A stretch of 64,000 nt of DNA from assembly GCA_019637295.1 (NCBI GenBank), contig JAHBVX010000004.1:1-64000 (forward strand), given 5' to 3'. Made by a program: the position numbers and the translations under genes. The notes under the pieces are model-generated. The model did not search any database. It saw only the letters and a list, made by a program, of their open reading frames with translations, and was not told the origin of the DNA. Each line of letters opens with the position of its first letter. Within the stretch, counting starts at the first letter, position 1. This document shows, one piece after another, positions 51,902 to 64,000 of the stretch. This DNA is from Polyangiaceae bacterium (GTDB lineage: Bacteria > Myxococcota_A > Polyangia > Polyangiales > Polyangiaceae).

Positions 51902-53176
51902 GTGCAGGACGCAGACGTCATCGTGGTCGGCCTCGGGACTGCAGGTGCCGCCCTGGCGCACCACGCGGCCCGTCAGGGTCTGTCGGTGATCGGGCTCGAG
52001 CGGCGAGCCCTCGACCAGGCTGGCGCCCGCTGGATCAACGGCGTGGCCCGCTGGATGTTCGCGGAGGCCGCCATCGACGCGCCGGAGGCGCCGGAGCTCG
52101 CCGGCGGTGGGCACGCCTTTCACATGCTGCTGGGGCGCGGGCCCGAGCGCGTGGTGGTGCGTGACCACGAGGTGCTCGAGGTCGACATGCGGCACTTGGT
52201 CGCGCGACTACAGCGCCTGGCGCGCGAGTCCGGCGCGGAGCTGCAGGAGGGCGTGACGGTGCTGGGCCTCGAGGGGCAGACCGTGGTGACGAGCTCGGGT
52301 CGCTTCCGAGGGCGCACCGTGGTGGACGCGAGCGGCCTGGCGGGACCCGGCCTCCTGGGTAGGACGCGCCCGCGCGCGTCGGATCTGTGCGTGGCCGCAC
52401 AGGAAGTGCGAGAGCTGGTCGACGAGCGCGGCGCCGAGGAGTTCTTCGGGGCGCACGACGCGCGCATGGGCGAGACGGTGTGCTTCACGGCGGTCGCGGG
52501 TGGGTACTCGATCGTGAACGTCCGCGTGTCCGAGGGCACCGTCAGCCTGCTGACCGGGAGTATCCCGGGCGACGGACGCCCGTCGGGTCGCAAGCTGCTG
52601 GACGACTTCGTGCGCGAGCAGCCGTGGATCGGCCGAACCCTGTTCGGCGGCGCGCGCAGCATCCCCATCGATCGTCCGCGGGTACGACTCGCCGAAGGAC
52701 GCGTCGCGCTTCTCGGCGACTCGGCCAGTCAAGTCTTCGGCGCTCATGGCTCCGGGATTGGTCCCGGGCTCGTCGCGGCGCGACTGCTCGCCGAGGTGCT
52801 CGCTGGAGAGCCCGAGGAGCTGCATGAATACTCCGCGCGCTGGTTCCACGAGTACGGCGGCACGGTGCTCGCGGCGGACGTGCTCCGTCGCTTCTCCGAG
52901 TCCCTCACACCGGAGGATCTGCGCGTGCTGCTCGACACGGGCCTCATGAACGAGGTGACCGCGCGCGCCACGATGGAACAGCGGACGCCGCCCATCGGCG
53001 TGGCCCTGCTCGCCCAAACTCGGTGGCGAGCGCTCGTCGCGCGCCCGGACCTCGCGGCGCGGGTCGGGCGCCTCGCGACCCGGACCCCCGCCGCTCGACT
53101 GCTGGCCAAGAGCTACCCTCGCAGCGCGCGGCGGGTCGGGGCATGGTCCCGCGCGGCGGCTTCCCTACTGGGCTGA
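51902..53176 (+). CDS. FAD-dependent oxidoreductase
   Basis: A 424-residue flavoprotein of the geranylgeranyl-reductase/halogenase-like fold. The N-terminal dinucleotide motif VVGLGTAGAALAHHA, TVVDASGLAGPGLLG, and the late FAD motif VALLGDSASQVFGAHGSGIG are in the right order. The start is a GTG. The substrate is unknown, and halogenase motifs were not seen. Context (divergent isomerase, downstream AI-2E permease) gives no pathway. Confidence 0.8.
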   Translation: MQDADVIVVGLGTAGAALAHHAARQGLSVIGLERRALDQAGARWINGVARWMFAEAAIDAPEAPELAGGGHAFHMLLGRGPERVVVRDHEVLEVDMRHLVARLQRLARESGAELQEGVTVLGLEGQTVVTSSGRFRGRTVVDASGLAGPGLLGRTRPRASDLCVAAQEVRELVDERGAEEFFGAHDARMGETVCFTAVAGGYSIVNVRVSEGTVSLLTGSIPGDGRPSGRKLLDDFVREQPWIGRTLFGGARSIPIDRPRVRLAEGRVALLGDSASQVFGAHGSGIGPGLVAARLLAEVLAGEPEELHEYSARWFHEYGGTVLAADVLRRFSESLTPEDLRVLLDTGLMNEVTARATMEQRTPPIGVALLAQTRWRALVARPDLAARVGRLATRTPAARLLAKSYPRSARRVGAWSRAAASLLG

Positions 53177-53257
53177 AGCGCCCGAGCCCTGAACGCGCGT
53201 ACCTCCCGAGTGCCTGAATTTTGGGCGCGGGACCGGAGACCGGTACGCTGTCCGGCC

Positions 53258-54310
53258 ATGGAAGCCTCCTCGCGCCCGTTCGGAAGCGTGGTGGTGCCGG
53301 TGGCGGCCTTCGTCGTGGTCGTCGCTGGACTGAAGGCCGCCGAGGCCTTGCTCGTGCCGATCGTGTTCGCCCTGTTCGTGGCGGTGCTCGCGGCGCCCGT
53401 GGTCCGGGGGCTGACGCGCAAACGCGTCCCCGCGGTCGTCGCCATCCCGCTCGTCGTGAGCCTCTTGCTGGTGGTGCTCCTGCTGTTCGGTGGCCTGCTC
53501 GGTCGTTCCCTGAACGATTTCGTCGCTACCATCCCGAGCTATCAGTCGCGGCTCGAGACGCTGCTGGCCGGCGCGGTGTCGTCCCTCGCCGAGCGAGGGG
53601 TCGAGCTCTCGAAGGAGACGGTCCTCTCGGCGATCGACCCGGGAGCCGCCATGGGCGTCATCAGCGGTGCGCTCACGCAGGTCGCGAGCTTGCTCAGCGA
53701 TACGATGCTCGTGCTCTTGACGGTCATCTTCCTGCTCTTCGAGGTGGCGGAGCTGCCGCGCAAGTATCGCCTGGCAGTCGGCGACCCTGACGCCGACCTG
53801 TCTCGGTTCACCGACATCGTCGCGGACGTCAAGCACTACATCGTGCTCAAGACCTATATCAGCATGGGAACCGGCGTGGTGGTGGCGGTGGCGCTGTGGC
53901 TGCTCGGCATCGACTTTCCGGTGCTGTGGGGGATCGTGGCGTTCGTGCTGAACTACGTGCCCAACGTCGGCTCCATCGTCGCCGCCCTGCCGCCTGTCTT
54001 GCTCGCGACCGTCCAGTATGGGCTCGGTCGCGCAGCGGTGGTGGCTGCCGCGTTCGTCGCCATCAATATGCTGATCGGCAACCTGCTGGAGCCCAAGCTC
54101 CTCGGCGCTCGCCTCGGACTGTCGACGCTGGTCGTGTTCGTGTCCCTCGTGCTGTGGGGCTGGCTGTGGGGGATCCCGGGCATGCTGCTGAGCGTGCCGC
54201 TGACCATGGTGGGCAAGCTGCTCTTGCACCACAGCGAGACCTGGCGCTGGCTGGCGCAGCTGATGGAGCCGCTGCCCGTTGGTCCGGCGAGCCCTGACGG
54301 GAGGCCGTGA
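53258..54310 (+). CDS. AI-2E-family transporter (TqsA/PerM-like permease)
   Basis: A 350-residue inner-membrane protein with about seven helices: paired helices at the N-terminus (VVVPVAAFVVVVAGLKAAEA), a soluble central helix region (LNDFVATIPSYQSRLETLL), and conserved late helices including FVLNYVPNVGSIVAALPPVL and NLLEPKLLGARLGLSTLVV, typical of the family. Members export autoinducer-2 or act in ion exchange; the substrate here is unknown. The ATG at 53258 is preferred over an upstream in-frame ATG at 53210. An SDR gene follows by three bases. Confidence 0.87.
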   Translation: MEASSRPFGSVVVPVAAFVVVVAGLKAAEALLVPIVFALFVAVLAAPVVRGLTRKRVPAVVAIPLVVSLLLVVLLLFGGLLGRSLNDFVATIPSYQSRLETLLAGAVSSLAERGVELSKETVLSAIDPGAAMGVISGALTQVASLLSDTMLVLLTVIFLLFEVAELPRKYRLAVGDPDADLSRFTDIVADVKHYIVLKTYISMGTGVVVAVALWLLGIDFPVLWGIVAFVLNYVPNVGSIVAALPPVLLATVQYGLGRAAVVAAAFVAINMLIGNLLEPKLLGARLGLSTLVVFVSLVLWGWLWGIPGMLLSVPLTMVGKLLLHHSETWRWLAQLMEPLPVGPASPDGRP

Positions 54311-54313
54311 GCG

Positions 54314-55063
54314 ATGACCTCGTTCGGAGTCGAGCGCTTGCGCGGACGGGTGGCCTTCGTGACCGGCGCGTCCTCCGGGATCGGACGGGCCGTGTGCGAG
54401 CGACTGCTGGCAGCGGGCCTGCGCGTGGCGGCGTGCGCCCGTCGCGTCGAGCGGGTTCGCCAGATCGCCGCCAGCGACGACCTGCTGCCGCTGGCCGCGG
54501 ACTTGCGCCAGGAAGCCGACATCCTGGCCGCCTTCGCGGCGGTGCGCGCGCGCTGGGGCGGGACGGACATCGTGATCAACAACGCTGGGCTCGGGCACCA
54601 CGCGCCGCTCTCGTCTGGCGACACGGACCACTGGCGCGAGATGCTCGACGTCAACGTGCTGGCCGCGTGCGTGTGCACGCGGGAGGCCCTGGCGGACATG
54701 CGACGCTCCGGCATCGACGGACATGTGCTGTTCGTCTCGAGCATGGCCGCGCACCGCGTTCCGGCGGACAGCGCAGTGTACTCGGCGACGAAGTTCGCCA
54801 TCCGCGCACTGACCGAGGCGCTGCGCCAGGAGCTACGCGCCGCGAAGAGCCCGGTGCGCGTCAGCGCCGTCAGCCCGGGCTACGTGCAAACCGAGTTCGC
54901 CGCGAAGTACCACAAGAGCGAGGCCGCTGCGGAGGCGACCTACGGGGCATACCCCGTGCTGCAGCCCGACGACGTGGCGGCCGCCGTCGAGTACGCGCTC
55001 GGGCAACCGCCGCACGTGCAGATCCACGACGTGCTCATGCGCCCGACGGACCAGACGAGCTGA
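54314..55063 (+). CDS. short-chain dehydrogenase/reductase
   Basis: A 249-residue SDR. The cofactor motif TGASSGIG, the NNAG motif, and the catalytic Ser...Tyr-x-x-x-Lys (FVSSMAAHR then VYSATKFA) are all present. CARRVERV after strand 2 suggests NADP preference. The substrate is unknown. GGGAGG nine bases upstream of the ATG and the 3-bp gap to the permease indicate co-transcription. The last 29 bp overlap the convergent hydrolase gene. Confidence 0.9.
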   Translation: MTSFGVERLRGRVAFVTGASSGIGRAVCERLLAAGLRVAACARRVERVRQIAASDDLLPLAADLRQEADILAAFAAVRARWGGTDIVINNAGLGHHAPLSSGDTDHWREMLDVNVLAACVCTREALADMRRSGIDGHVLFVSSMAAHRVPADSAVYSATKFAIRALTEALRQELRAAKSPVRVSAVSPGYVQTEFAAKYHKSEAAAEATYGAYPVLQPDDVAAAVEYALGQPPHVQIHDVLMRPTDQTS

Positions 55064-55685
55064 GCCCCGCGCAGAACGTCGCCACCGCGGCGAGGATGGC
55101 GACATCGACGTCGTCTTGAGTCTGGCCGCGCGCCGCGAGTTCCCGCTTGCCGACGCGCAGCGAATGGTCGCCCCCGGCGACGACGAACAGCTCGCTCGAG
55201 GCCGTCATGCGAGCCCGCACCTCCGCGAGGCGGTCCAGTGGGCAGAGCGGGTCGCGCGTGCCTTGCACGAACAGTATGGGTTTGTGCGACGCGAGCAACA
55301 CCGCGTCGCGCACGGGCTTGTTCGTGCTGGCCCCCACCAGCGGGTAGCCGAAGCAGACGAGCCCCAGTACCCGCTCCGCCCCGGGCTCGAGCGCGAGGTG
55401 ACAGCCCACGCGGGACCCCATGCTCTTGCCCGCGAGGATGACGCGGTCGTGCGCCCCGAGCTCGACGGCGAGCTCGTGGCCGTGCCGCTCTACCAAACGC
55501 GCGAGGGGGTCCGGTCGCTTCCGTCCCTCGCGCTGATAGTCGTAGTCGAAGGCGCGCACGGGCCCTAGCGTCGCCAGGCGCTTCGCCCAAGCCACCATCC
55601 AATCCGAGCTGGACGGCGCACCCGCGCCCGGAGCGAAGAGGAAGGCAGGTTGCTCGGACACCGGGGCAGTGAGACGAAGGTCCAC
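55035..55685 (-). CDS. alpha/beta-hydrolase (KANL3/Tex30-like dienelactone-hydrolase fold)
   Basis: A 216-residue small alpha/beta-hydrolase. The nucleophile elbow is AGKSMGSR, the acid is probably in QGTRDPLCP, and the His in VAGGDHSLRV, a complete triad. LFAPGAGAPSSSDWM near the start matches this subfamily. It starts with GTG (55685), with another GTG at 55661 possible. It is convergent with, and overlaps, the SDR gene. The natural substrate is unknown. Confidence 0.8.
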   Translation of the reverse strand: MDLRLTAPVSEQPAFLFAPGAGAPSSSDWMVAWAKRLATLGPVRAFDYDYQREGRKRPDPLARLVERHGHELAVELGAHDRVILAGKSMGSRVGCHLALEPGAERVLGLVCFGYPLVGASTNKPVRDAVLLASHKPILFVQGTRDPLCPLDRLAEVRARMTASSELFVVAGGDHSLRVGKRELAARGQTQDDVDVAILAAVATFCAGLSSSGPSGA

Positions 55686-55751
55686 CGCGACGTCAATGCT
55701 TTGTTGGCGAGGAACACGACATGGCCGTTGCGGCGTTGTGGCGAGTGGCCA

Positions 55752-57188
55752 ATGCTCGAGAGCACTTCACGCCGCCCTTCCTTCCTCGTGCCCCAGATCC
55801 CCTCCGCAACCGCCGCGACCGGCGGCAACGTCGCAGCTTGGCGGCGCGAGGCACGCGCGCTCCTCGCGCTGTCGCTGCCGATCGCGTTCTCGCACCTGGG
55901 CCAGACTCTGCTCGGCGTGGTGGACACCGCCGTCGTGGGCCGGGTGGGCGAGCTGCACCTCGGCGCTGCGGGCCTGGGCAACGCCCTCTTCTTCACGGTC
56001 ACCGTGCTGGGCATGGGCGTGATGCTCGGGCTCGACCCGGTGATCGCGCAGGCCATGGGCGCGGGGGAGGCCAACAAGGCACGCCGCGCGCTGTGGCAAG
56101 GGGTGTGGCTCGCGGGGCTGGTAGGCGTCCCGCTCATGTTGGTCGTGCTGCTCGCGAGCGGCACCCTCGAGCTGATGGGCATCGCGCCCGACAGCGCGGT
56201 GCTGACCCGGGCCTACGTCATGGCGCGGCTGCCGAGCTTGGTGCCCTTCCTGGTGTTCGTGGCGCTGCGCTGCTACCTGCAAGCCGCCGGCACGACACGC
56301 CCGGTGGTGACCGCCGTGGTGCTGGCCAACATCGTCAACGTGCCGCTGTCCATCGTGCTGGTGTTCGGAGACGAGGCGCTCACTCGGGCGGGCCTGCCGC
56401 CACTCGGTCTGCCCGCGCTGGGCGTCGCCGGCGCGGGCTGGGCCAGCACCGCGTGCACGCTGGTGCAGGTGGTGGTGCTCGCTGACGCCATGCGCCGCAG
56501 CTCGTCCGCCGCCGAGCCGAACGCCCGGCAGGTGGACGCGGTCGTGATGAAGCGGGCGCTGCTGCTCGGGCTCCCCATCGGACTGCAGTTGGTCGCGGAG
56601 TTCGGTGTGTTCGCGCTGGTGAACGTGGCCATGGCGAACCTCGACTCAACGTCGCTGGCCGCGCATCAGGTGGCCCTCACCCTGGCCAGCGCCACCTTCA
56701 TGGTGCCGGTCGGGATCGGCGCGGCGACCAGCGTGCGCGTGGGGCGCGCGATCGGTCAGGGCGACGCCACCGGCACGCGACGCGCGGGCATCGTCGGACT
56801 GGGTCTGGGCACGACGTTCATGATCGGCTCTGCGCTCTGCTTCTGGCTGTTTCCCGAGAGCCTGGCCGCCATCATCACCAGCGACGCGAAGGTCATCGAC
56901 GCCGCCGTGGGTCTGCTCTTGGTCGCCGCAGTGTTTCAGATCTCCGACGGCGTGCAGGCCGTGGGTGCGGGCGCACTGCGCGGCGCCGGGGACACGCGGT
57001 TCACGTTCTTGGCCAACGTGGCGGGACACTACCTGATCGGGCTTCCCCTCGGCCTCGTGCTCACCTTCGTCTTGGCGGCGGGCGCGCCGGGATTGTGGTG
57101 GGGATTGTCCGCCGGGCTCACGGTGGTGGCCATCGCGCTGTTGCGGCGGTTCTTGCGCATCAGCGCGGGGGCCATCGCGCGGGTGTGA
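55752..57188 (+). CDS. MATE-family efflux transporter
   Basis: A 478-residue, 12-helix membrane protein of the NorM-like MATE group, exporting cationic drugs or metabolites by Na+ or H+ exchange. LPIAFSHLGQTLLGVVDTAV begins the first lobe, and LPIGLQLVAEFGVFALVNVA the second. DGVQAVGAGALRGAGDTR is a strongly conserved family stretch. The ATG at 55752 precedes a short Pro/Ser tail; the frame is open upstream into the neighbouring gene, which is not used. Confidence 0.9.
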   Translation: MLESTSRRPSFLVPQIPSATAATGGNVAAWRREARALLALSLPIAFSHLGQTLLGVVDTAVVGRVGELHLGAAGLGNALFFTVTVLGMGVMLGLDPVIAQAMGAGEANKARRALWQGVWLAGLVGVPLMLVVLLASGTLELMGIAPDSAVLTRAYVMARLPSLVPFLVFVALRCYLQAAGTTRPVVTAVVLANIVNVPLSIVLVFGDEALTRAGLPPLGLPALGVAGAGWASTACTLVQVVVLADAMRRSSSAAEPNARQVDAVVMKRALLLGLPIGLQLVAEFGVFALVNVAMANLDSTSLAAHQVALTLASATFMVPVGIGAATSVRVGRAIGQGDATGTRRAGIVGLGLGTTFMIGSALCFWLFPESLAAIITSDAKVIDAAVGLLLVAAVFQISDGVQAVGAGALRGAGDTRFTFLANVAGHYLIGLPLGLVLTFVLAAGAPGLWWGLSAGLTVVAIALLRRFLRISAGAIARV

Positions 57189-57258
57189 CGCGGGGGGAGC
57201 ACGGGCGCGGGGGCGGCGCGGGCGCGTTCGCGCGCTGGCGACCGGAGCGAGCGGCGAA

Positions 57259-57294
57259 GCGGCGAAGCACGGGCCTAGCGCCTTGCTTCGCCGC
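57259..57294. terminator. strong stem-loop between MATE gene and large secreted-protein gene
   Basis: GCGGCGAAGCA (57259-57269) and TGCTTCGCCGC (57284-57294) form a perfect 11-bp stem with a 14-base loop, 70 bp after the MATE stop. No U-tract follows, so it may be a factor-dependent terminator or a 5' leader structure of the downstream gene. Confidence 0.45.
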
Positions 57295-57342
57295 GGCGTA
57301 AGATTGCCTTGCCGGCGGGGAAGTGCGCCGGGGGAGAACATC

Positions 57343-61538
<4,196 letters not shown>

Positions 61539-61542
<4 letters not shown>

Positions 61543-62780
61543 GCCGCGCCCTCGGCGGGCTCGTCGTCGCGGCAGGAGTGGCGCTTAGCCTACTCGCGGG
61601 CTGCCCGGGTGACGACGGCCCCGCAGGCACGGGCGCGACGGGCGGCAGCGGTGGCCTCGGCTCCGGCGGAAGCGCCGGCAGCGCGGGCGCGGCGGGCGCG
61701 CCGTGGGATCCAGAGTGGCACGAAACCGAGCCCAAGGACTGGCCCAGCGTCGGACCGGACGACAACCCCGACTGCGGACCGGGGTGCAGGGTGGCGCTCA
61801 ACGTGCCGATTACCAATCCGTCGGTCTTTGGCCACGGCTACACGGAGAAGTGGTTGGTCAGCGAGACCCCGCTGGGCATCGGCTTCGCGGAAGTCGGCGC
61901 GAGCGTCACCTTCGCCATCCCCCACGAGCCCGGCAGCCTCATACAGCACTCGGTTTGGGGCGACCACGTGTCCTACCGGCGCACCTACGGCACGTACGGT
62001 ACGGTCGAGATCGCGAGCTTGCTGACCGGCGAGACCAAGATCGCCTTCGAGAACTCCCCCGGCACCGGCGCCGTCGCGGCGACCGCCCTCGGCCCCAACC
62101 ACGTCTTCTGGGAGACCGGCGGCCTGTGGTCCCGCCACCTGAAGACCGGCGTCGCCAAGAAGCTGACCCTTGGTTGCTTCTCGTACTGCCCTACCGAGTC
62201 GCTCGTGCTGTGTGACAACGGCCGCATCTACACCATCGATCCCGACACCGGCGAGCTGAAACACCTCGACTACGGCGCCGCTTGGCAGACCGACGGCGCC
62301 TGCTCCCCCGGTCGCACTCAGTACGCCTGGGTCGACTACCGCGATCCGCCCGGTCCCGGTTCGGGCTGGCTCCAGCGCAGCGGCGGCGAGATCTACGTGC
62401 ACGATCTCGCCAAGAAGAAGACGACGCGGGTCACCTTCGACTCGCCCGGCGAACCGCGCGGGAAGGTGTATCCGGCCATCGCGGGCAAGTGGGTGGTCTG
62501 GAGCGAGCCGCCCGATGGGGTCGACGCCAATCCCGACACCCTCAGCTCGCTCCAGTACTCCTCTACGACGCTCGGCTCACTCGACCTGAGCACCGGGCAG
62601 CGCTGCCGCTTGACGACCGACGCGGCGGGCCCTTTGGGATTCAAGTCACTGCACGGACGCGTGCTCTATGCGTCCTGGCTCGACAAGATCGCCAACGAAA
62701 AACGCCTCGTGGCCCTCGAGCTCGACCACCCCGCCCTCGAGTGGTCCTGCTGGCCCACCCCAGGCTGGACGCCCCCATGA
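61539..62780 (+). CDS. lipoprotein with Gly/Ser linker and propeller-like domain
   Basis: A 413-residue lipoprotein starting at a GTG that overlaps the stop of the large secreted-protein gene. The lipobox is LLAGC, followed by a Gly/Ser linker (GATGGSGGLGSGGSAGSAG) and a beta-rich domain with repeated Trp/Tyr strands (GDHVSYRRTYGTYGTVEIAS, NHVFWETGGLWSRHLKTG, GKWVVWSEPPDG). This resembles TolB/propeller proteins. The end (WSCWPTPGW) overlaps the next start (ATGA). Function unknown; translation is coupled to a phase-variable-looking upstream gene. Confidence 0.75.
61549..61694 (+). repeat. 146-bp direct repeat, first copy
   Basis: Encodes the signal peptide and Gly/Ser linker of the lipoprotein. 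It is matched with few differences by 62790-62935, exactly 1241 bp downstream. Confidence 0.85.
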
Positions 62781-62998
62781 CCCCGAGCACCCTCGGCGGC
62801 GTCGCTATCGCGGCAGGGGTAGCGCTTAGCCTACTCGCGGGCTGCCCGGGCGACGACGGGCCCGCGGGCACGGGCGCGACGGGCGGCACTGGTGGCCTCG
62901 GCTCCGGCGGAAGCGCCGGCAGCGCGGGCGCGGCGGCTGCGACGCGGCGGCGCGCACACAGCGACGCGTTGGACGTCCATCCAAGGCGGCGAAGCTGA
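62777..62998 (+). pseudogene. truncated tandem duplicate of the lipoprotein N-terminus
   Basis: A 73-codon frame whose ATG overlaps the previous stop. Its first ~53 residues repeat the preceding lipoprotein's signal peptide and linker almost exactly. It then runs out of frame into transposase-derived DNA and stops (TRRRAHSDALDVHPRRRS). The folded domain is missing, so this is best read as a duplicate destroyed by insertion or deletion, although a short Gly/Ser lipopeptide could still be made. Confidence 0.65.
62790..62935 (+). repeat. 146-bp direct repeat, second copy
   Basis: Second copy of 61549-61694. Identity breaks sharply at about 62935, where the sequence changes to transposase-like DNA. 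Confidence 0.85.
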
Positions 62999-63240
62999 CC
63001 GACCGGGTGAAGCAGTGGCTCGGCGAGGATCCGGGTCTGCCGACGCAGGAGTTGCTGCGTCGCGCGAAGGAGTCGGGGTACACCGGCAAGAAGACCGCGC
63101 AGCTCGAAGCCTGGCACGCTGAGGTGAACACGCAGACGCCGTCGAGGGCGGCCGGGTGCCAACAGAAGATTGCCGAGAAGATCGTCGAGAAGGGAGCCGA
63201 CTACCTGCTCGCGCTCATGAGCAACCAGCCGCTGTTGCAT
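62971..63240 (+). pseudogene. mosaic of transposase remnants (IS21-like and ISAs1-like)
   Basis: One plus-strand frame reads GRPSKAAKLTDRVKQWLGED then PGLPTQELLRRAKESGYTG, like the N-terminal region of IS21-type transposases. After a short gap, AAGCQQKIAEKIVEKGADYLL then ALMSNQPLLH matches the conserved GCQ...DYLLALKGNQ region of ISAs1-type transposases. Neither is complete, no terminal inverted repeats are seen, and the two belong to different families, so this is a scar of successive insertions. Confidence 0.55.
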
Positions 63241-63263
63241 CGCCCAACGCGCAACGCGCCGCG

Positions 63264-63326
63264 CTCATCCCTCATCCCTCATCCCTCATCCCTCATCCCT
63301 CATCCCTCATCCCTCTTCCCTCTTCC
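63264..63326. repeat. heptanucleotide tract CTCATCC x7 + CTCTTCC x2
   Basis: Seven perfect CTCATCC units (63264-63312) followed by two CTCTTCC units. Outside any gene I can support. Confidence 0.9.
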
Positions 63327-63352
63327 CGCTGCCCCCTGCCCCTGAAGTCGCA

Positions 63353-63429
63353 GGCCGCGTCGAGGACGCCGAAGGCGCCGCGCCAGCGGACCGAGCACGC
63401 GAAGCGTGCGAAGGGTCCTCGACGCGGCC
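63353..63429. repeat. 15-bp inverted repeat with nested hairpin
   Basis: GGCCGCGTCGAGGAC (63353-63367) pairs perfectly with GTCCTCGACGCGGCC (63415-63429). The 47-base interior contains its own hairpin, GCACGC-GAA-GCGTGC (63395-63409). It could be a small structured RNA, a remnant of a miniature inverted-repeat element, or a terminator. Confidence 0.55.
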
Positions 63430-63649
63430 GAGCACCCGGGCAGACTCGAATCAGCCAAGCCAGCACCCACCCAACGCGCAACGCGCAACGCGCCGCGCTC
63501 ATCCCTCATCCCGCTTCCCCCTGCCCGCTGCCCGCTTCCCCCTGCCCACTGCCCCTGCCCCTGCCCCCTGCCCGCCTTCGCGGCCAACACGGCGCCCCGC
63601 CATTTCATCGCCGTGGCCCAGGACATAGAGTGCCGCCCACTGGACGCTC

Positions 63650-64000
63650 ATGACCGATCCCCTCGACTCCACTCTCCAAGAGCTGACCGCAGCCATCCGC
63701 ACTCGCCGGTTGTCACCGGTGGAGGTCGTGGACGCACACATCCGGCGCATCGAGACGGTAAATCCGCTGGTGAACGCGCTGGTCGCAGCTCGCTTCGACG
63801 AGGCGCGCGACGAAGCGCGCAGCGCGGAGCAACGCCTGGCGTCGGCGTCACCGGAGGAGCTGCCCCCGCTGTTCGGCGTGCCGTGCACGATCAAGGACTT
63901 CTACGCGGTGCGCGGCTTGCCGCAGACGGGTGGGCTCGTCCGACGCCGCGGCGAGATCCCAGAGCGTGACGCCATCGTGGTGGAGCGCCTGCGCGACGCT
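63650..64000 (+). CDS. amidase-signature enzyme, N-terminal part
   Basis: The first 117 residues of an amidase-signature family protein, running off the right edge. IRTRRLSPVEVVDAHIRRIE and the catalytic-lysine segment GVPCTIKDFYAVRG are typical; the Ser-cis-Ser-Ser part lies beyond the window. Members hydrolyse amides (GatA, fatty-acid or aryl amidases). Without the rest, and without gatB/gatC in view, the substrate cannot be decided. Confidence 0.85.
   Translation, partial: MTDPLDSTLQELTAAIRTRRLSPVEVVDAHIRRIETVNPLVNALVAARFDEARDEARSAEQRLASASPEELPPLFGVPCTIKDFYAVRGLPQTGGLVRRRGEIPERDAIVVERLRDA

Larger units (their letters stand above)
62999..63649. other. repeat-rich non-genic region
   Basis: No intact gene. 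From left to right it holds the end of the transposase debris, a heptanucleotide tract (63264-63326), a long inverted repeat (63353-63429), a second block of CCAACGCGCAACGCGC plus CATCCC/CTGCCC words (63471-63580), and about 60 bp leading to the amidase start. CCAACGCGCAACGCGC followed by CTCATCCC occurs twice (near 63244 and near 63472). Confidence 0.6.

Overview
The window is very GC-rich, gene-dense DNA that most resembles a myxobacterium (Myxococcota, Sorangium/Polyangium-like). The pointers are several Ser/Thr kinases, an FHA-linked sigma54 activator, a PilZ protein, many lipoproteins whose signal peptide runs into a Gly/Ser linker, and proteins ending in Cys + hydrophobic helix + Arg cluster (MYXO-CTERM sorting signals). 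No rRNA, tRNA, CRISPR array or intact mobile element was recognised. The lineage is inferred from content, not from a marker gene.

Layout. 1-9.9 kb: a partial lipoprotein, an APC permease with universal-stress domains, glutamine-dependent NAD synthetase, a glucosaminidase-like protein, a cupin, an L,D-transpeptidase lipoprotein and a membrane pseudokinase. 10-16.4 kb: a TPR-like secreted protein, a Cys-rich lipoprotein with 16 repeats, a kinase with a cNMP-binding domain, an extensin-like lipoprotein, a radical SAM enzyme and a PilZ protein. 16.6-21.8 kb: an MMPL/RND transporter, then a TetR/acyl-CoA dehydrogenase pair with a candidate operator. 21.8-31.2 kb: the most unusual block. A SpoIID-like protein, a giant ORF joining a D,D-carboxypeptidase to an amidase, a Ser/Thr kinase and a stand-alone protein carry four copies of one Cys-rich module, and the three module-bearing genes all end in MYXO-CTERM-like tails. 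31.2-41.6 kb: a PEGA-like secreted protein, the FHA/sigma54 regulator with a coupled lipoprotein, a four-helix protein, a POT peptide transporter and the sdhCAB operon.

41.6-64 kb: lipoproteins separated by low-complexity repeats, a two-HKD phospholipase-D-like protein, an ECF sigma/anti-sigma/Spy-like operon, fatty-acid and redox enzymes, an AI-2E-type permease, a MATE transporter, and a 1399-residue secreted protein whose signal peptide contains an (ACGC)n tract, a likely phase-variation switch. The right end has a lipoprotein with a truncated tandem duplicate running into transposase debris, simple repeats, a long inverted repeat and the start of an amidase gene.

The strongest candidates for something undescribed are (1) the cluster of cell-wall hydrolases sharing a Cys-rich, NBR1-Ig-like module, including one ORF in which a MYXO-CTERM is followed directly by a second lipoprotein signal peptide (a possible self-sorting polyprotein), and (2) the repeat-driven switch in the signal peptide of the large secreted protein. 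Family names rest on motifs read by eye; no database search was possible.
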